A stretch of 50,185 nt of DNA. It comes from Pseudomonadota bacterium. GTDB taxonomy: Bacteria; Pseudomonadota; Alphaproteobacteria; Rickettsiales; RGZB01. The translations under genes were made by a program, and so were the position numbers. Positions 37,780 through 46,604 of this stretch are shown in pieces. Each line of letters starts with the position of its first letter. Positions within the stretch are counted from its first letter, which is position 1. The notes beneath the pieces were generated by a model. That model did no database searches and was not told the origin of the DNA. It saw only the letters and a list, made by a program, of their open reading frames with translations. The stretch spans positions 1-50,185 of the forward strand of contig RGZB01000013.1 in NCBI GenBank assembly GCA_010031735.1. Direction: 5' to 3'.

Positions 37780-38472
37780 ATGAGCAAACTTACGATCACA
37801 CAAGTACCCCATCTGGATAATGAAGCCGGTGCATGGGTATTCGGCAAGGACATCGTGGCGGTTTCTATGAAAACCCCCGATCCAGAGACAGGTTACGTCT
37901 TTTTCACCGATATCAATCGTAATCCTATCGAAAAAGCGAGTGCGCATGTCGAGCGGATGCATGCGGTCGCCATTACATTCAAACGGATATTCACAGGCAC
38001 AGATGAAACAAAGATCATCGGCGTTTCAGGGGAAGTGCGCCCACTACGATCCGAACCGGGCAAGCCGCGTGGCTTTGTGGTGAAATCGCCAGGCGATCCG
38101 GATTCCACCGCTACGGTACACGATAAGATAAGTGTGACGTTCAGTGTTATGGGACGTACACCTGCAATAGCAGAGAGACTATCAGAACAGTTCGATGCGA
38201 TCGATGCAAGGCATGGCGTGGTAAAACCTGCTGCCGGCTGGCTTGCGACCCATGGTGACATCCATCTGAACGATGCCGCTCCTGCAGGAAATACATTGCA
38301 AACGCAATTGGGTGGCACGAGTGGGGTAACGGGTGTGCATGATGCACGCGAGCTTGCCGCACAACTGGCGAGGAAGGGCCTTACTCCGCTCGGAGAGAAA
38401 GAAAGTGGCCTTGGTGAACTCGCCAAGGATGCGAAGAAACCGGACCTGCCGAAAAAATTGCCGCCTAAATAA
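37780..38472 (+). CDS. Unknown operon protein 2
   Basis: 230 aa, soluble, no known family. Beta-rich N-terminal half (GAWVFGKDIVAVSMKTPDPETGYVFFTDINRN, HAVAITFKRIFTG), then HDARELAAQLARKGLTPLGEK and an ending ESGLGELAKDAKKPDLPKKLPPK. That tail aligns with the end of operon protein 3 (TPLG..E..LG.L..D.K...L.K.LPP). A shared tail on otherwise different proteins suggests a common docking or export signal, or a common C-terminal domain edge. Confidence 0.65.
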   Translation: MSKLTITQVPHLDNEAGAWVFGKDIVAVSMKTPDPETGYVFFTDINRNPIEKASAHVERMHAVAITFKRIFTGTDETKIIGVSGEVRPLRSEPGKPRGFVVKSPGDPDSTATVHDKISVTFSVMGRTPAIAERLSEQFDAIDARHGVVKPAAGWLATHGDIHLNDAAPAGNTLQTQLGGTSGVTGVHDARELAAQLARKGLTPLGEKESGLGELAKDAKKPDLPKKLPPK

Positions 38473-38489
38473 CGAGCCAAGAGTGTGGT

Positions 38490-39842
38490 ATGCGTGTCAA
38501 CGGTGAAAAATTAAAGGGCTGGATCGATTACCTTCAGGTAGCAAGTGTTCTGCGCTTTGACACCATGGGTGTGGTGATGCGTGGTATCCCGCTTACCTAC
38601 GATAACCAGCAAGCAGCCTTAGTATCGAGCGATAATGTGGGGCCGGATGTGCTCGCCGGTATCAAGCGCAACGTCGACCGTCTGGGTTTTGAAGGTGGTA
38701 TCACCGAATCGGCGGGTGAATACGGCAACGTGAATTTCGAGACTGTCATCACCGCTCTTGATACCGATGCACTTGCACCACGCGAGGTGGCTGCCAAAGA
38801 GCGCGCAGATACGCAAAAGAAATTAGGACATGCTGCGGAGGTACTAGAGGAACTCGTGGATAAATTTCGCAAGGAACTACCGTATGACCAGTTGCCGAGT
38901 ACGGTGAAGCAGGCGCTTCGTGATCATACCAAAACGAGTACCCATGCACCCATCAAAGGCATACGTGAACGTATCGAAGGCAGTGAGCCGGAACGCGCGA
39001 AGCCACACTATCTGACACTCACGATGTTCGATGCTTTTCGTTTATTCGCCTGGGCCAATGTGCAAGGCTCTCGCGATGCCGATCTCTACCAGCGTTTCGA
39101 ACTGGCCGATCTGGAGCAATTGACCGAGAGGGTGAAACGTGTGAACACACTGATCGCACCGGACCGCAAGGATCCGATACGCACGGCAGATGTCGAAGTG
39201 ACGGCGCTACCCGGTGGTGGCTACAACAGCGTACGCCGGATTGCGGAACAGACGAAAGACCGCATCGATATGGTGGCAGAGCTGATCGAGATCGCCAGCC
39301 AGGGTGCGCGTAAACTCCGTCCTAGTTTTGTAAAACTGGATGAAGAGCTTAAGACAGCAAATCTCGTTCTTGGCACGGCACTCTATCACAACAGCGGTTT
39401 CTCCGACCGGGTCGAAGATGCACTTCTGGATACCATGTACGGGATGTTGGTGGAACGCAAACAGGAACGTCCGAATTCGCTCATCGATCAGATACGACAA
39501 GCCATTGCTGGCAACACCGCGACATTTAACAAGAAGACCCAACCTATGTTCAAGGACGAGATACGTCTGGACGAAACACAAAAGCCTGCGCGCGTGGTGC
39601 TGCTCGTGGACGATACCACGAGCTTCGATGAAGTGGCGAAAGCGCTCAAGGTGGCACGCGGTGCAGTCGGTCGTGTTCCGAAAGGGCCGGTGCATGAAGT
39701 GGTCGTGAATGTGGAGATACTCACTGCGGCACTGGGGATCCGAGTGGGTGCTATTACACCGCTTGGTGCAGGAGAGGAGAACCTGGGTCAGCTCTCGAGG
39801 GATACCAAAGCGCGACTGTCCAAGAACCTACCACCGCAATAG
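38490..39842 (+). CDS. Unknown operon protein 3
   Basis: 450 aa, soluble, no known family. Begins MRVNGEKLKGWIDYLQVASVLRFDTMGVVMRG. A helical, probably coiled segment (about 105-145, VAAKERADTQKKLGHAAEVLEELVDKF) is followed by a central helical part (LTMFDAFRLFAWANVQGSRDADLYQRF). Near the end, VVLLVDDTTSFDEVAKALKVARGAVG precedes the shared tail ITPLGAGEENLGQLSRDTKARLSKNLPPQ. The largest protein of the operon and possibly its scaffold. Confidence 0.65.
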   Translation: MRVNGEKLKGWIDYLQVASVLRFDTMGVVMRGIPLTYDNQQAALVSSDNVGPDVLAGIKRNVDRLGFEGGITESAGEYGNVNFETVITALDTDALAPREVAAKERADTQKKLGHAAEVLEELVDKFRKELPYDQLPSTVKQALRDHTKTSTHAPIKGIRERIEGSEPERAKPHYLTLTMFDAFRLFAWANVQGSRDADLYQRFELADLEQLTERVKRVNTLIAPDRKDPIRTADVEVTALPGGGYNSVRRIAEQTKDRIDMVAELIEIASQGARKLRPSFVKLDEELKTANLVLGTALYHNSGFSDRVEDALLDTMYGMLVERKQERPNSLIDQIRQAIAGNTATFNKKTQPMFKDEIRLDETQKPARVVLLVDDTTSFDEVAKALKVARGAVGRVPKGPVHEVVVNVEILTAALGIRVGAITPLGAGEENLGQLSRDTKARLSKNLPPQ

Positions 39843-39861
39843 ATGAGATACGTAGAGAAAT

Positions 39862-40710
39862 ATGGGCATCGATACGAAAATAGCAGGCGTAACCGTAAAG
39901 ACCCACATCGACGGTGGTCGTATTTTATTGGTGTTCGATGCCGATCGTCCCGAAGGTGCGAAGGTCACGCCGTTCCATGTGGCGCGGACAAAAATAGTCC
40001 ATGGGGAAATGTATTTTAGCCAATTCGAGCTAGCAGGCGTGGAGCGTATCAAAAACGATGCACCGCCGGGCTCGCCGAACAGTGCCGCCATCATTTTACG
40101 GGTTCCCGGTGGCGAGGATTCCCTCGTTATGCGAGAGATCGGCGATTTCGTACGCTACCTGCAGAATAATGCGACTGGCCTTATGCTGCGCATGGCAGTC
40201 GCGTGCCGCCGGATCGCGCGTGCGGAAGCGCTTGATGAAGCGTCTCGTCATGCGCGTCTGCAATTAGGCCTGGGGCTAAAAGCACATCCCGGCGAACACT
40301 TACCGGACGATGCCATCGCTGCTATCGTACAAGAAAAGGTCTATGCATTGCTGCACGGCAAGCCGCTCAATCCTGCGTTCGACATGACGGAAATCGTGCC
40401 TCCGGTGCCGGAGGGCAGGATGAAAGCGGCAGGAGAACATCTCTATGGTATGCTGAATCGTATCACCACGCGTCCGCCGGTCGAAGGCACGAATATAGAC
40501 GGACTCTTGACGCTTGGCCTCGTAGAGGTAATCACCGGTAGTACGGATATCGTGCCGAGCGAAGCGCCACTTGCAACGCGTGAACTCGCCGAGGAAATGG
40601 TACCCTCACTCACCGGCATGTTGCTTGAGCTTGGCAGACGCGGAGAGGCGCCACCCCGGTTCGATCCGCGGGGTAGGATCATCCCGAATACAGGCCGTAC
40701 AGGCAGGTAG
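39862..40710 (+). CDS. Unknown operon protein 4
   Basis: 282 aa, soluble, no known family. Beta-rich start (DGGRILLVFDADRPEGAKVTPFHVARTKIVHGEMYFSQFELAG), then helices (EIGDFVRYLQNNATGLMLRMAVACRRIARAEALDEASRHARLQLGLGL). The tail is Arg/Gly/Pro-rich (PPRFDPRGRIIPNTGRTGR) and differs from the tail of proteins 2 and 3. Last gene; a T-run (TTTTTTT) follows the stop, without a clear stem. Confidence 0.65.
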   Translation: MGIDTKIAGVTVKTHIDGGRILLVFDADRPEGAKVTPFHVARTKIVHGEMYFSQFELAGVERIKNDAPPGSPNSAAIILRVPGGEDSLVMREIGDFVRYLQNNATGLMLRMAVACRRIARAEALDEASRHARLQLGLGLKAHPGEHLPDDAIAAIVQEKVYALLHGKPLNPAFDMTEIVPPVPEGRMKAAGEHLYGMLNRITTRPPVEGTNIDGLLTLGLVEVITGSTDIVPSEAPLATRELAEEMVPSLTGMLLELGRRGEAPPRFDPRGRIIPNTGRTGR

Positions 40711-40715
40711 TTTTT

Positions 40716-41675
40716 TTAGTGATGTTGTGGCTCGAAACCCATCATCTCGAAAGTCTCTTCCATATGGGGTGGAAGGGGGGCCTTCACATCGATCTTCTTC
40801 CCGTAGAAATTCGGAATCACGATGCGGCGTGCATGCAGATGCATCTTCTCGGAGATACCTTCGATGAAGGCATCTGTGCCACCGTATTTCCCATCACCCA
40901 CGATCGGATGGCCGATCGCACTCATATGCACACGCAGTTGGTGCATGCGTCCGGTGACCGGTTGCAGCTCCATCCATGATAGTCTGCGCGCAGCTTTCTC
41001 GATGATACGGTACAGCGTGATCGCAGGTTTACCTTCGGATTCATCCACGACAGATTTTTCATTCTTACCATCGGACTTTTTTGCGAGCACCGGCATCGAT
41101 ATTTTGCCGGATGGGATCTCCGGTTCGCCCACGACGATGGCCCAGTAGGTTTTCTCAAGCGTCTTTTCTTTGAAGCGTTTGCCGAGTTCGGTCGCTGCCT
41201 TCGCGCTCTTCGCTACAATCATGACACCGCTCGTGTCTTTATCGATACGGTGCACGAGTTTCGGTTTCGATCCACCTTGCGCGAGGAAATACAGTAGCGA
41301 ATCGACCGAGAGTTTGATCTTGCTTCCGCCTTGCGCCGCAAGCCCTGCCGGTTTATTGAACGCGATCATGTGCTGGTCTTCGTACAGGATATTGTCGATC
41401 AGCAGACGTTGTGCATCCTCGAACGTCGCTTCGTATTTCGGCTTGGGTACATAGACTTCTTCCTGCGGGCGCTCGTTTACGTGTGGGACGCGGATCTCTT
41501 GACCGGCGCTGATGCGTGTCGAGGTCTCGGCTTTCTTGCCGCCGACTTTAATAGCACCTTTGCGGAGCAATTTCTGCACGAGTCCGTGCGGTATATCCGG
41601 ATAATGGCGCTTGAACCAGCGGTCAAGGCGGATGCCATCATCCTCTTCGTGAACGGTTACGATCTGATGGCTCAT
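40716..41675 (-). CDS. rluC: 23S rRNA pseudouridine synthase, RluC/RluD family
   Basis: 319 aa from ATG 41675, which overlaps the crcB stop as ATGA; the frame is open far upstream, but that part is antisense-like noise over crcB. N-terminal S4 domain (IRLDRWFKRHYPDIPHGLVQKLLRKGAIKV), catalytic Asp in LVHRIDKDTSGVMIVAKS, then GRMHQLRVHMSAIGHPIVGDGKYGG. RluC versus RluD cannot be settled from sequence alone. Confidence 0.88.
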   Translation of the reverse strand: MSHQIVTVHEEDDGIRLDRWFKRHYPDIPHGLVQKLLRKGAIKVGGKKAETSTRISAGQEIRVPHVNERPQEEVYVPKPKYEATFEDAQRLLIDNILYEDQHMIAFNKPAGLAAQGGSKIKLSVDSLLYFLAQGGSKPKLVHRIDKDTSGVMIVAKSAKAATELGKRFKEKTLEKTYWAIVVGEPEIPSGKISMPVLAKKSDGKNEKSVVDESEGKPAITLYRIIEKAARRLSWMELQPVTGRMHQLRVHMSAIGHPIVGDGKYGGTDAFIEGISEKMHLHARRIVIPNFYGKKIDVKAPLPPHMEETFEMMGFEPQHH

Positions 41676-42049
41676 GTGAAACTCCGGATGATGAATACGC
41701 CGCCCGCCAGTGCCGCAACACTGATGACGACCGATGCAATGATATAAAAGGATGCGAGTAACAGTTCGCCCTTCTCGAGCAGCACCATCGTCTCGAGCGA
41801 GAAGGCAGAGAAGGTGGTGAAGCCGCCGAGTATACCGGTGGTGAGGAATAAGCGAAGCATATTTTGCTCCGGATAATGGCGACCCAGATATTCCGCGATC
41901 ACGCCCATCGCAAAACCACCGAGGATGTTGACGATGAGTGTGCCATAGGGAAAGCCATTGCTCACCATCGCCATGATACGGCCGGAGAGCAAATAGCGGA
42001 GCACAGAACCGATGGCGCCACCGGCGGCGATTGCAGCAAGGAATTGCAT
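41672..42049 (-). CDS. crcB: Fluoride exporter CrcB/FluC
   Basis: 125 aa, four membrane helices. GGAIGSVLRYLLSG, YGTLIVNILGGFAMGV and TTGILGGFTTFSAFSLETM are the Fluc signature motifs: the Asn and the TTFSxFS track that lines the fluoride path. Its ATG shares a base with the rarA stop (TAATG). No fluoride riboswitch was seen; the gene sits inside the degP-rarA-crcB-rluC run. Confidence 0.93.
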   Translation of the reverse strand: MQFLAAIAAGGAIGSVLRYLLSGRIMAMVSNGFPYGTLIVNILGGFAMGVIAEYLGRHYPEQNMLRLFLTTGILGGFTTFSAFSLETMVLLEKGELLLASFYIIASVVISVAALAGGVFIIRSFT

Positions 42050-43380
42050 TATTTCTCTCCTTTGTTCTTGTCGCGGATCTGGGCAAAACGCTCTAGACGC
42101 GCTTTCACTTCACGTTCATAACCGCGCGAAGTGGGTTGATAATAATCACGGCGGCCCATCTCTTCTGGGAAATAATCCTGACCGGAGAATCCCTCCTCCG
42201 TATCGTGATCGTAGTGATATCCTTTGCCGTAGCCTTCGTTCTGCATCAGTTCGGTCGGTGCATTCAAAATATGCTTCGGCGGCATGAGAGAACCTTTCGC
42301 GCGGGCATCCTTCATCGCAGCGCCGAAAGCGACATACGCTGCATTTGATTTCGGTGCGGTTGCGAGATACACCACCAGCTCCGCAATAGCAAGTTCCCCT
42401 TCCGGTGAGCCTAAGAAATCATACGCCTCTTTTGCTGCATTCGCTTTTACGAGGGCATGCGGGTCGGCCATGCCGACATCCTCGACGGCAAAGCGTACCA
42501 AACGGCGCAGAATATAGAGTGGTTCCTCGCCACCCGCGAGCATCCGCGACAGCCAGTAGAGTGCGGCATCCGGATCGGAACCGCGGAGCGATTTATGGAG
42601 GGCGCTGATGAGGTTGTAATGTTCTTCGCGCGATTTATCGTAACGTAGCGCACGTTTGCGCAAGCGCTTGGCGAGTTCCTCGGGACTGAGCGGTGTGCTT
42701 ACTTTCAGTGTCAGTAATTCTTCGACGAGATTGAGGAGGTATCGGCCGTCACCATCTGCGAGCGCGAGTAGGTTCTTTTTTGCCTGTGGAGTGAGCGGCA
42801 AGCTGCGTCCCATCGTTTTCTCCGCTTGCGCTACGATCTTCTCGAGTGCTTCTTCGGTGAGCGGTTTCATCATCACCACTTTTGCGCGCGATAAAAGCGC
42901 TGAATTGAGTTCGAAGGATGGGTTTTCTGTGGTAGCGCCGATCAACGTGATGGTGCCATTTTCCATATATGGCAGGAACAGATCCTGCTGTGTACGGTTG
43001 AAGCGGTGGATCTCATCCACCAGCATCAAGGTGTTCTTGCCCTGTGCACGGTACATCTCCGCTTCGGCGAAGGCTTGCTTCACTTCGGTTGTGGAATGCA
43101 GTGCCGCAGAGAGTGCGACGAAGCGGTAACCCGATTCGCGTGCAAGCACATGCGCAAGGGTGGTTTTCCCGCAACCGGGAGGACCCCAGAGGATAAGCGA
43201 TGGTAATGCCCCCTCGTTCAGCGCCTGACGGATGGTGCCTTCTTCCGCAAGCACGTCTTCATGTCCGAAAATAGCACCCAAGGATTGCGGACGCAGTACA
43301 TCCGCGAGCGGGCGGCGCACATTCTTCGCCGTTCCCTTTTCTTTCTCGTTCGTAGTCAGATCGAACAACATCGCGTTCAT
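42049..43380 (-). CDS. rarA: Replication-associated recombination protein A (RarA/MgsA)
   Basis: 443 aa clamp-loader-like AAA+ ATPase acting at stalled forks. RPQSLGAIFGHEDVL, Walker A WGPPGCGKTT (66-73), Walker B LMLVDEIHRFN (about 118) and sensor 1 ATTENPSFELN are present. The C-terminal tetramerisation part includes SALHKSLRGSDPDAALYWLSRML. Its ATG follows the degP stop directly, with no gap. Confidence 0.94.
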   Translation of the reverse strand: MNAMLFDLTTNEKEKGTAKNVRRPLADVLRPQSLGAIFGHEDVLAEEGTIRQALNEGALPSLILWGPPGCGKTTLAHVLARESGYRFVALSAALHSTTEVKQAFAEAEMYRAQGKNTLMLVDEIHRFNRTQQDLFLPYMENGTITLIGATTENPSFELNSALLSRAKVVMMKPLTEEALEKIVAQAEKTMGRSLPLTPQAKKNLLALADGDGRYLLNLVEELLTLKVSTPLSPEELAKRLRKRALRYDKSREEHYNLISALHKSLRGSDPDAALYWLSRMLAGGEEPLYILRRLVRFAVEDVGMADPHALVKANAAKEAYDFLGSPEGELAIAELVVYLATAPKSNAAYVAFGAAMKDARAKGSLMPPKHILNAPTELMQNEGYGKGYHYDHDTEEGFSGQDYFPEEMGRRDYYQPTSRGYEREVKARLERFAQIRDKNKGEK

Positions 43381-44820
43381 CTACGGTCCTTTGGGCGCAT
43401 CGATATTCAGGTTGAGCACTTGTTTGCCACGTACGATCTGGATGGTCCAGTGGCCGGTAGGTTTGAGTAGCTGCTCAGCCAGCTCGCGTACGGTTTTCAC
43501 TTTCGTGTTGTTCACGGTTGCAATGATGTCGCCACGTTTGATACCGAGCCTATCCGGCGGTGAACCTTTCGCCGCATCGGCGATTACCACACCTTCGTAG
43601 AGATTGAGCTGCATTTCATCCGCGACTTTCGGGGAAAGATTCATCACCGTGAGCCCTGCGAGGGGATGGTTGCCGGATAGTGTAGAGGTTTCACGCGGTG
43701 GCGTTTCCGGTGCCCCGAGCAAGGTCAGGTCGAGTGTTTTCTCTTCCCCGCTACGAAGGATCGTAAGCGTGGTTTTTGCACCCACACCGTAGGTCAGGAT
43801 GCGGTAGCGGAGTGTTTGTTCATCTGGCACGGGCTTGTCGCCGATAGCGAGGATGACATCGCCTTTTTTAAGGCCTGCCTCGTCGGCACTGCCACCCGGA
43901 TGGGTCGCACTCACCAGTACGCCGCCCGGTTTTTTTAGCCCCATCGAGTCGGCGAGCTCTTGCGTGATGTTCTGCCCGCTCGCGCCGAGCCACGGACGCT
44001 CGACCGTTTTACCGGCCTCGGCACTCTCCAGCACAATCTTCACCATGTTCACCGGGGTTGCAAACCCGATACCGTTCGAGCCACCCCCTTTCGAATAGAT
44101 CGCGGTGTTAACGCCGATCAGTTTGCCCTGCATGTCGATCAGCGCGCCACCGGAGTTACCCGGGTTGATCGCGGCGTCGGTCTGGATGAAGAAACCGAGG
44201 TCATTGATGCCTGCCGTGGTGCGTGCCTGTGCGGAGATGATGCCACTCGTCACCGTTTGGCCGACACCGAATGGATTGCCGATCGCGAGCACCATATCGC
44301 CGACTTCGAGCGTATCCGAATCACCGAATTTCACGTACGGGAGTTTTTCGTCCTTCACATCGATCTTCAGTACGGCGAGGTCGCTCTTTTTATCGATGAG
44401 TAATACTTTGGCGGCGAACTCACGGCGGTCGGTCAAGACGACTTTGATCTCCTCGCTGCCATCCACGACGTGGTTGTTCGTGATGATGAGACCTTGCGGA
44501 CGCACGATGATGCCGCTGCCGAGCGATTGCACCATCTTCTCTTTCATGATGCCTGCCGCACCACCCTCAAAGAGTTGGCGGAACAAGGGGTCGCTTAAGA
44601 ACGGTGACGCCTTCACTTTCACCTTTTTGGAAGTGTAGATGTTTACCACCGCGGGCGCGGTTTCTTTGACGAGTGGGGAAAAAGAGAGGATCGCTTCCCC
44701 ATGTGAGCTAGGCAATACGCGGTTTTGTGCCAGGGCTGAAGCCGGCAGAACCAATAGCATTCCGCAGATTAGAACTTGAAAAAAGCTTAGATTTCGGCTA
44801 AAAAAACGCATCTTTACCAT
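43381..44820 (-). CDS. degP: Periplasmic serine protease DegP/HtrA-type
   Basis: 479 aa. Signal peptide (about 1-31, ...LVLPASALA), trypsin-like domain with His117 (TNNHVVDG), Asp147 (KSDLAVLK) and Ser223 (GNSGGAL), then two PDZ domains (about 270-370 and 385-475). Do-like protease/chaperone for envelope proteins. First gene of the degP-rarA-crcB-rluC run. Confidence 0.93.
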   Translation of the reverse strand: MVKMRFFSRNLSFFQVLICGMLLVLPASALAQNRVLPSSHGEAILSFSPLVKETAPAVVNIYTSKKVKVKASPFLSDPLFRQLFEGGAAGIMKEKMVQSLGSGIIVRPQGLIITNNHVVDGSEEIKVVLTDRREFAAKVLLIDKKSDLAVLKIDVKDEKLPYVKFGDSDTLEVGDMVLAIGNPFGVGQTVTSGIISAQARTTAGINDLGFFIQTDAAINPGNSGGALIDMQGKLIGVNTAIYSKGGGSNGIGFATPVNMVKIVLESAEAGKTVERPWLGASGQNITQELADSMGLKKPGGVLVSATHPGGSADEAGLKKGDVILAIGDKPVPDEQTLRYRILTYGVGAKTTLTILRSGEEKTLDLTLLGAPETPPRETSTLSGNHPLAGLTVMNLSPKVADEMQLNLYEGVVIADAAKGSPPDRLGIKRGDIIATVNNTKVKTVRELAEQLLKPTGHWTIQIVRGKQVLNLNIDAPKGP

Positions 44821-44883
44821 CGTTTGTTAGGTGATTTCGTAAAACAGGGGACGGTGCTGACATTGCAAGCGTAATGCCGGCAC

Positions 44884-44889
44884 TATAAT
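44884..44889 (+). promoter_or_regulatory. -10 box close to start codon
   Basis: A perfect TATAAT lies only 4 bp before the ATG at 44894. If used, transcription would start at or next to the ATG, giving a leaderless mRNA. No Shine-Dalgarno is visible there. The -35 is weak (TTGCAA at 15 bp spacing). Confidence 0.45.
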
Positions 44890-44893
44890 CGCT

Positions 44894-45172
44894 ATGGCCA
44901 TTATATTCAATGCTATCGGTGTGCTTGGGGTGTTTGCCATCCTTGCGGCCTATTTTGGTCTGCAGGCGCGTAAACTCTCGTCCAATGATATGGTGTACTG
45001 GCTGCTGAACTTATCCGGTGCCTTACTCGTGCTGGTCTCGCTGTATTGGGACTGGAACCTGCCACAATTCGTGCTCGAGGTATCATGGTCGACCGTCAGC
45101 ATCTTCGGTATTTATAAAATACTGAAAAAGCAGGAAGAAAATAAAAGCCCGCCGACCGGAGGGAGCCTGTAA
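44894..45172 (+). CDS. CBU_0592-like small membrane protein A
   Basis: 92 aa, three hydrophobic segments (about 4-22, 34-50, 56-74). LLNLSGALLVLVSLYWDWNLPQFVLEVSWSTVSIFGIYKI is the family core (NLSGA....S...DWN...F.....W...S..GIY). Its TAA shares a base with the next ATG. The following gene is a paralog, so the pair may form a hetero-oligomer. Role unknown. Confidence 0.75.
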   Translation: MAIIFNAIGVLGVFAILAAYFGLQARKLSSNDMVYWLLNLSGALLVLVSLYWDWNLPQFVLEVSWSTVSIFGIYKILKKQEENKSPPTGGSL

Positions 45173-45462
45173 TGGATGGTGCGCTCTATAACCTTCTGGG
45201 CTTGCTTGGTGTCGGTATCACGCTGCTTGCGTACTATCTAATGCAAAGCGGCAAGGTGGACGGTCACAGCGTGCAATACCCGGTGTTGAACCTCTCCGGT
45301 GCGCTCCTGATCCTGATCTCGCTCTTACTCGATTGGAATTTGGCCTCGTTCCTGATCAACAGCTCCTGGGTACTGATCAGCCTGTATGGCATCTATCTCG
45401 CGCGTAAGGAGGCCAAGGAAGGCCCCATGGATGACGAACCGCGCATCGAGGGTGGGCAATGA
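45172..45462 (+). CDS. CBU_0592-like small membrane protein B
   Basis: 96 aa, paralog of the preceding protein: VLNLSGALLILISLLLDWNLASFLINSSWVLISLYGIYLARK. The charged tail (MDDEPRIEGGQ) is acidic, while the first copy ends in a Lys/Pro-rich tail. Start and stop overlap both neighbours (TAATG before, ATGA into mnmA), so it is coupled to mnmA translation. Confidence 0.75.
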   Translation: MDGALYNLLGLLGVGITLLAYYLMQSGKVDGHSVQYPVLNLSGALLILISLLLDWNLASFLINSSWVLISLYGIYLARKEAKEGPMDDEPRIEGGQ

Positions 45463-46604
45463 TTCGTCTCGATATCAACAAACCGATTGCAGAAACCAAG
45501 GTCGTGGTCGCCATGTCCGGTGGTGTGGATAGTTCCACGGTCGCAGCACTGGTGAAAGAAGCGGGCTATGAAACGATCGGTATCACCTTGCAGCTTTACG
45601 ACCACGGTGCGGCGCTTCAGAAAAAGGGGGCGTGCTGCGCCGGCCAAGATATCCACGATGCCCAGCGTGTGGCCGAGAAAATCGGTATCCCGCATTACGT
45701 GCTGAATTATGAAAGCCTGTTCAAGGAATCGGTGATGGAAGATTTCGCCGACAGTTACCTGCGGGGTGAAACACCGATCCCGTGCGTGCGCTGCAACCAG
45801 TCGGTGAAATTCCGTGATCTCTACAAAGTCGCGAAGGATTTGAATGCTGATGCGCTTGTCACCGGCCACTACGTGCAACGTATCCGCACACCGGAAGGCG
45901 TGCAGCTGCTCCGTGGCTCCGATCCGGATAAAGACCAGAGTTATTTCCTGTTTGCCACGACGAAAGAGCAACTCGATTTCCTGCACTTCCCGCTCGGTGG
46001 CATGACGAAAGAAGAAACACGCAAGCAAGCCGAGCGTTTCGGACTTCCGGTCGCGGATAAACCCGATAGCCAGGATATCTGTTTCGTGCCGAACGGTAAT
46101 TACGCGAAAGTGATCGAGAAACTCCGTCCGCAAGCCTTCGACCCGGGCGAGATCGTGCATATCGATGGCACGGTGCTTGGGCGTCACGAAGGCATCGTTC
46201 ACTATACGATCGGGCAACGCCGCGGTATCGGTATCGCGTGGTATGAGCCGCTCTATGTCGTGAAGGTGGATGCGGCAGCGAAGCGCGTGATCGTCGGGCC
46301 GGAGTCGGCACTCGATACGCAAGCCTTCACTATCCGTGAACTGAATTGGCTCTCCGACAAAACGATTCCGGAGAATGGACTCCCTGTGGAAGTGAAACTG
46401 CGCAGTGCGCAGGAGCCGGTTCCGGCAACCTTATTCCCGAAAACAGCCGATGGAAAATACGGCGTGACCGTGCGTCCGGCACAGCGCGCCGTGACACCCG
46501 GGCAGGCGTGCGTGATGTATCAAGGCGCGCGTGTGCTCGGCGGTGGGTGGATCACCACCGACCATAAAAACAACCATGGGAGCACGGGTGCAGGAGCAGT
46601 TTAA
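45459..46604 (+). CDS. mnmA: tRNA 2-thiouridylase MnmA
   Basis: 381 aa. Thiolates U34 of tRNA Lys/Glu/Gln. P-loop AMSGGVDSS (18-26), Cys112 in PCVRCNQSVKF and Cys208 in SQDICFVP form the catalytic pair; VTGHYVQR and GQRRGIGI are present. ATG overlaps the previous stop by 4 bp. The C-terminus overlaps the next gene by 29 bp. Confidence 0.95.
   Translation: MIRLDINKPIAETKVVVAMSGGVDSSTVAALVKEAGYETIGITLQLYDHGAALQKKGACCAGQDIHDAQRVAEKIGIPHYVLNYESLFKESVMEDFADSYLRGETPIPCVRCNQSVKFRDLYKVAKDLNADALVTGHYVQRIRTPEGVQLLRGSDPDKDQSYFLFATTKEQLDFLHFPLGGMTKEETRKQAERFGLPVADKPDSQDICFVPNGNYAKVIEKLRPQAFDPGEIVHIDGTVLGRHEGIVHYTIGQRRGIGIAWYEPLYVVKVDAAAKRVIVGPESALDTQAFTIRELNWLSDKTIPENGLPVEVKLRSAQEPVPATLFPKTADGKYGVTVRPAQRAVTPGQACVMYQGARVLGGGWITTDHKNNHGSTGAGAV

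Noticed and set aside
41676-42086. N-terminal extension of rluC to 42086
   Set aside because: That part lies over crcB in another frame, lacks S4-like sequence, and an ATGA overlap start exists at 41675.
45393-46322. 309-aa minus frame opposite mnmA
   Set aside because: Antisense of mnmA with unusual His/Arg/Asp content.
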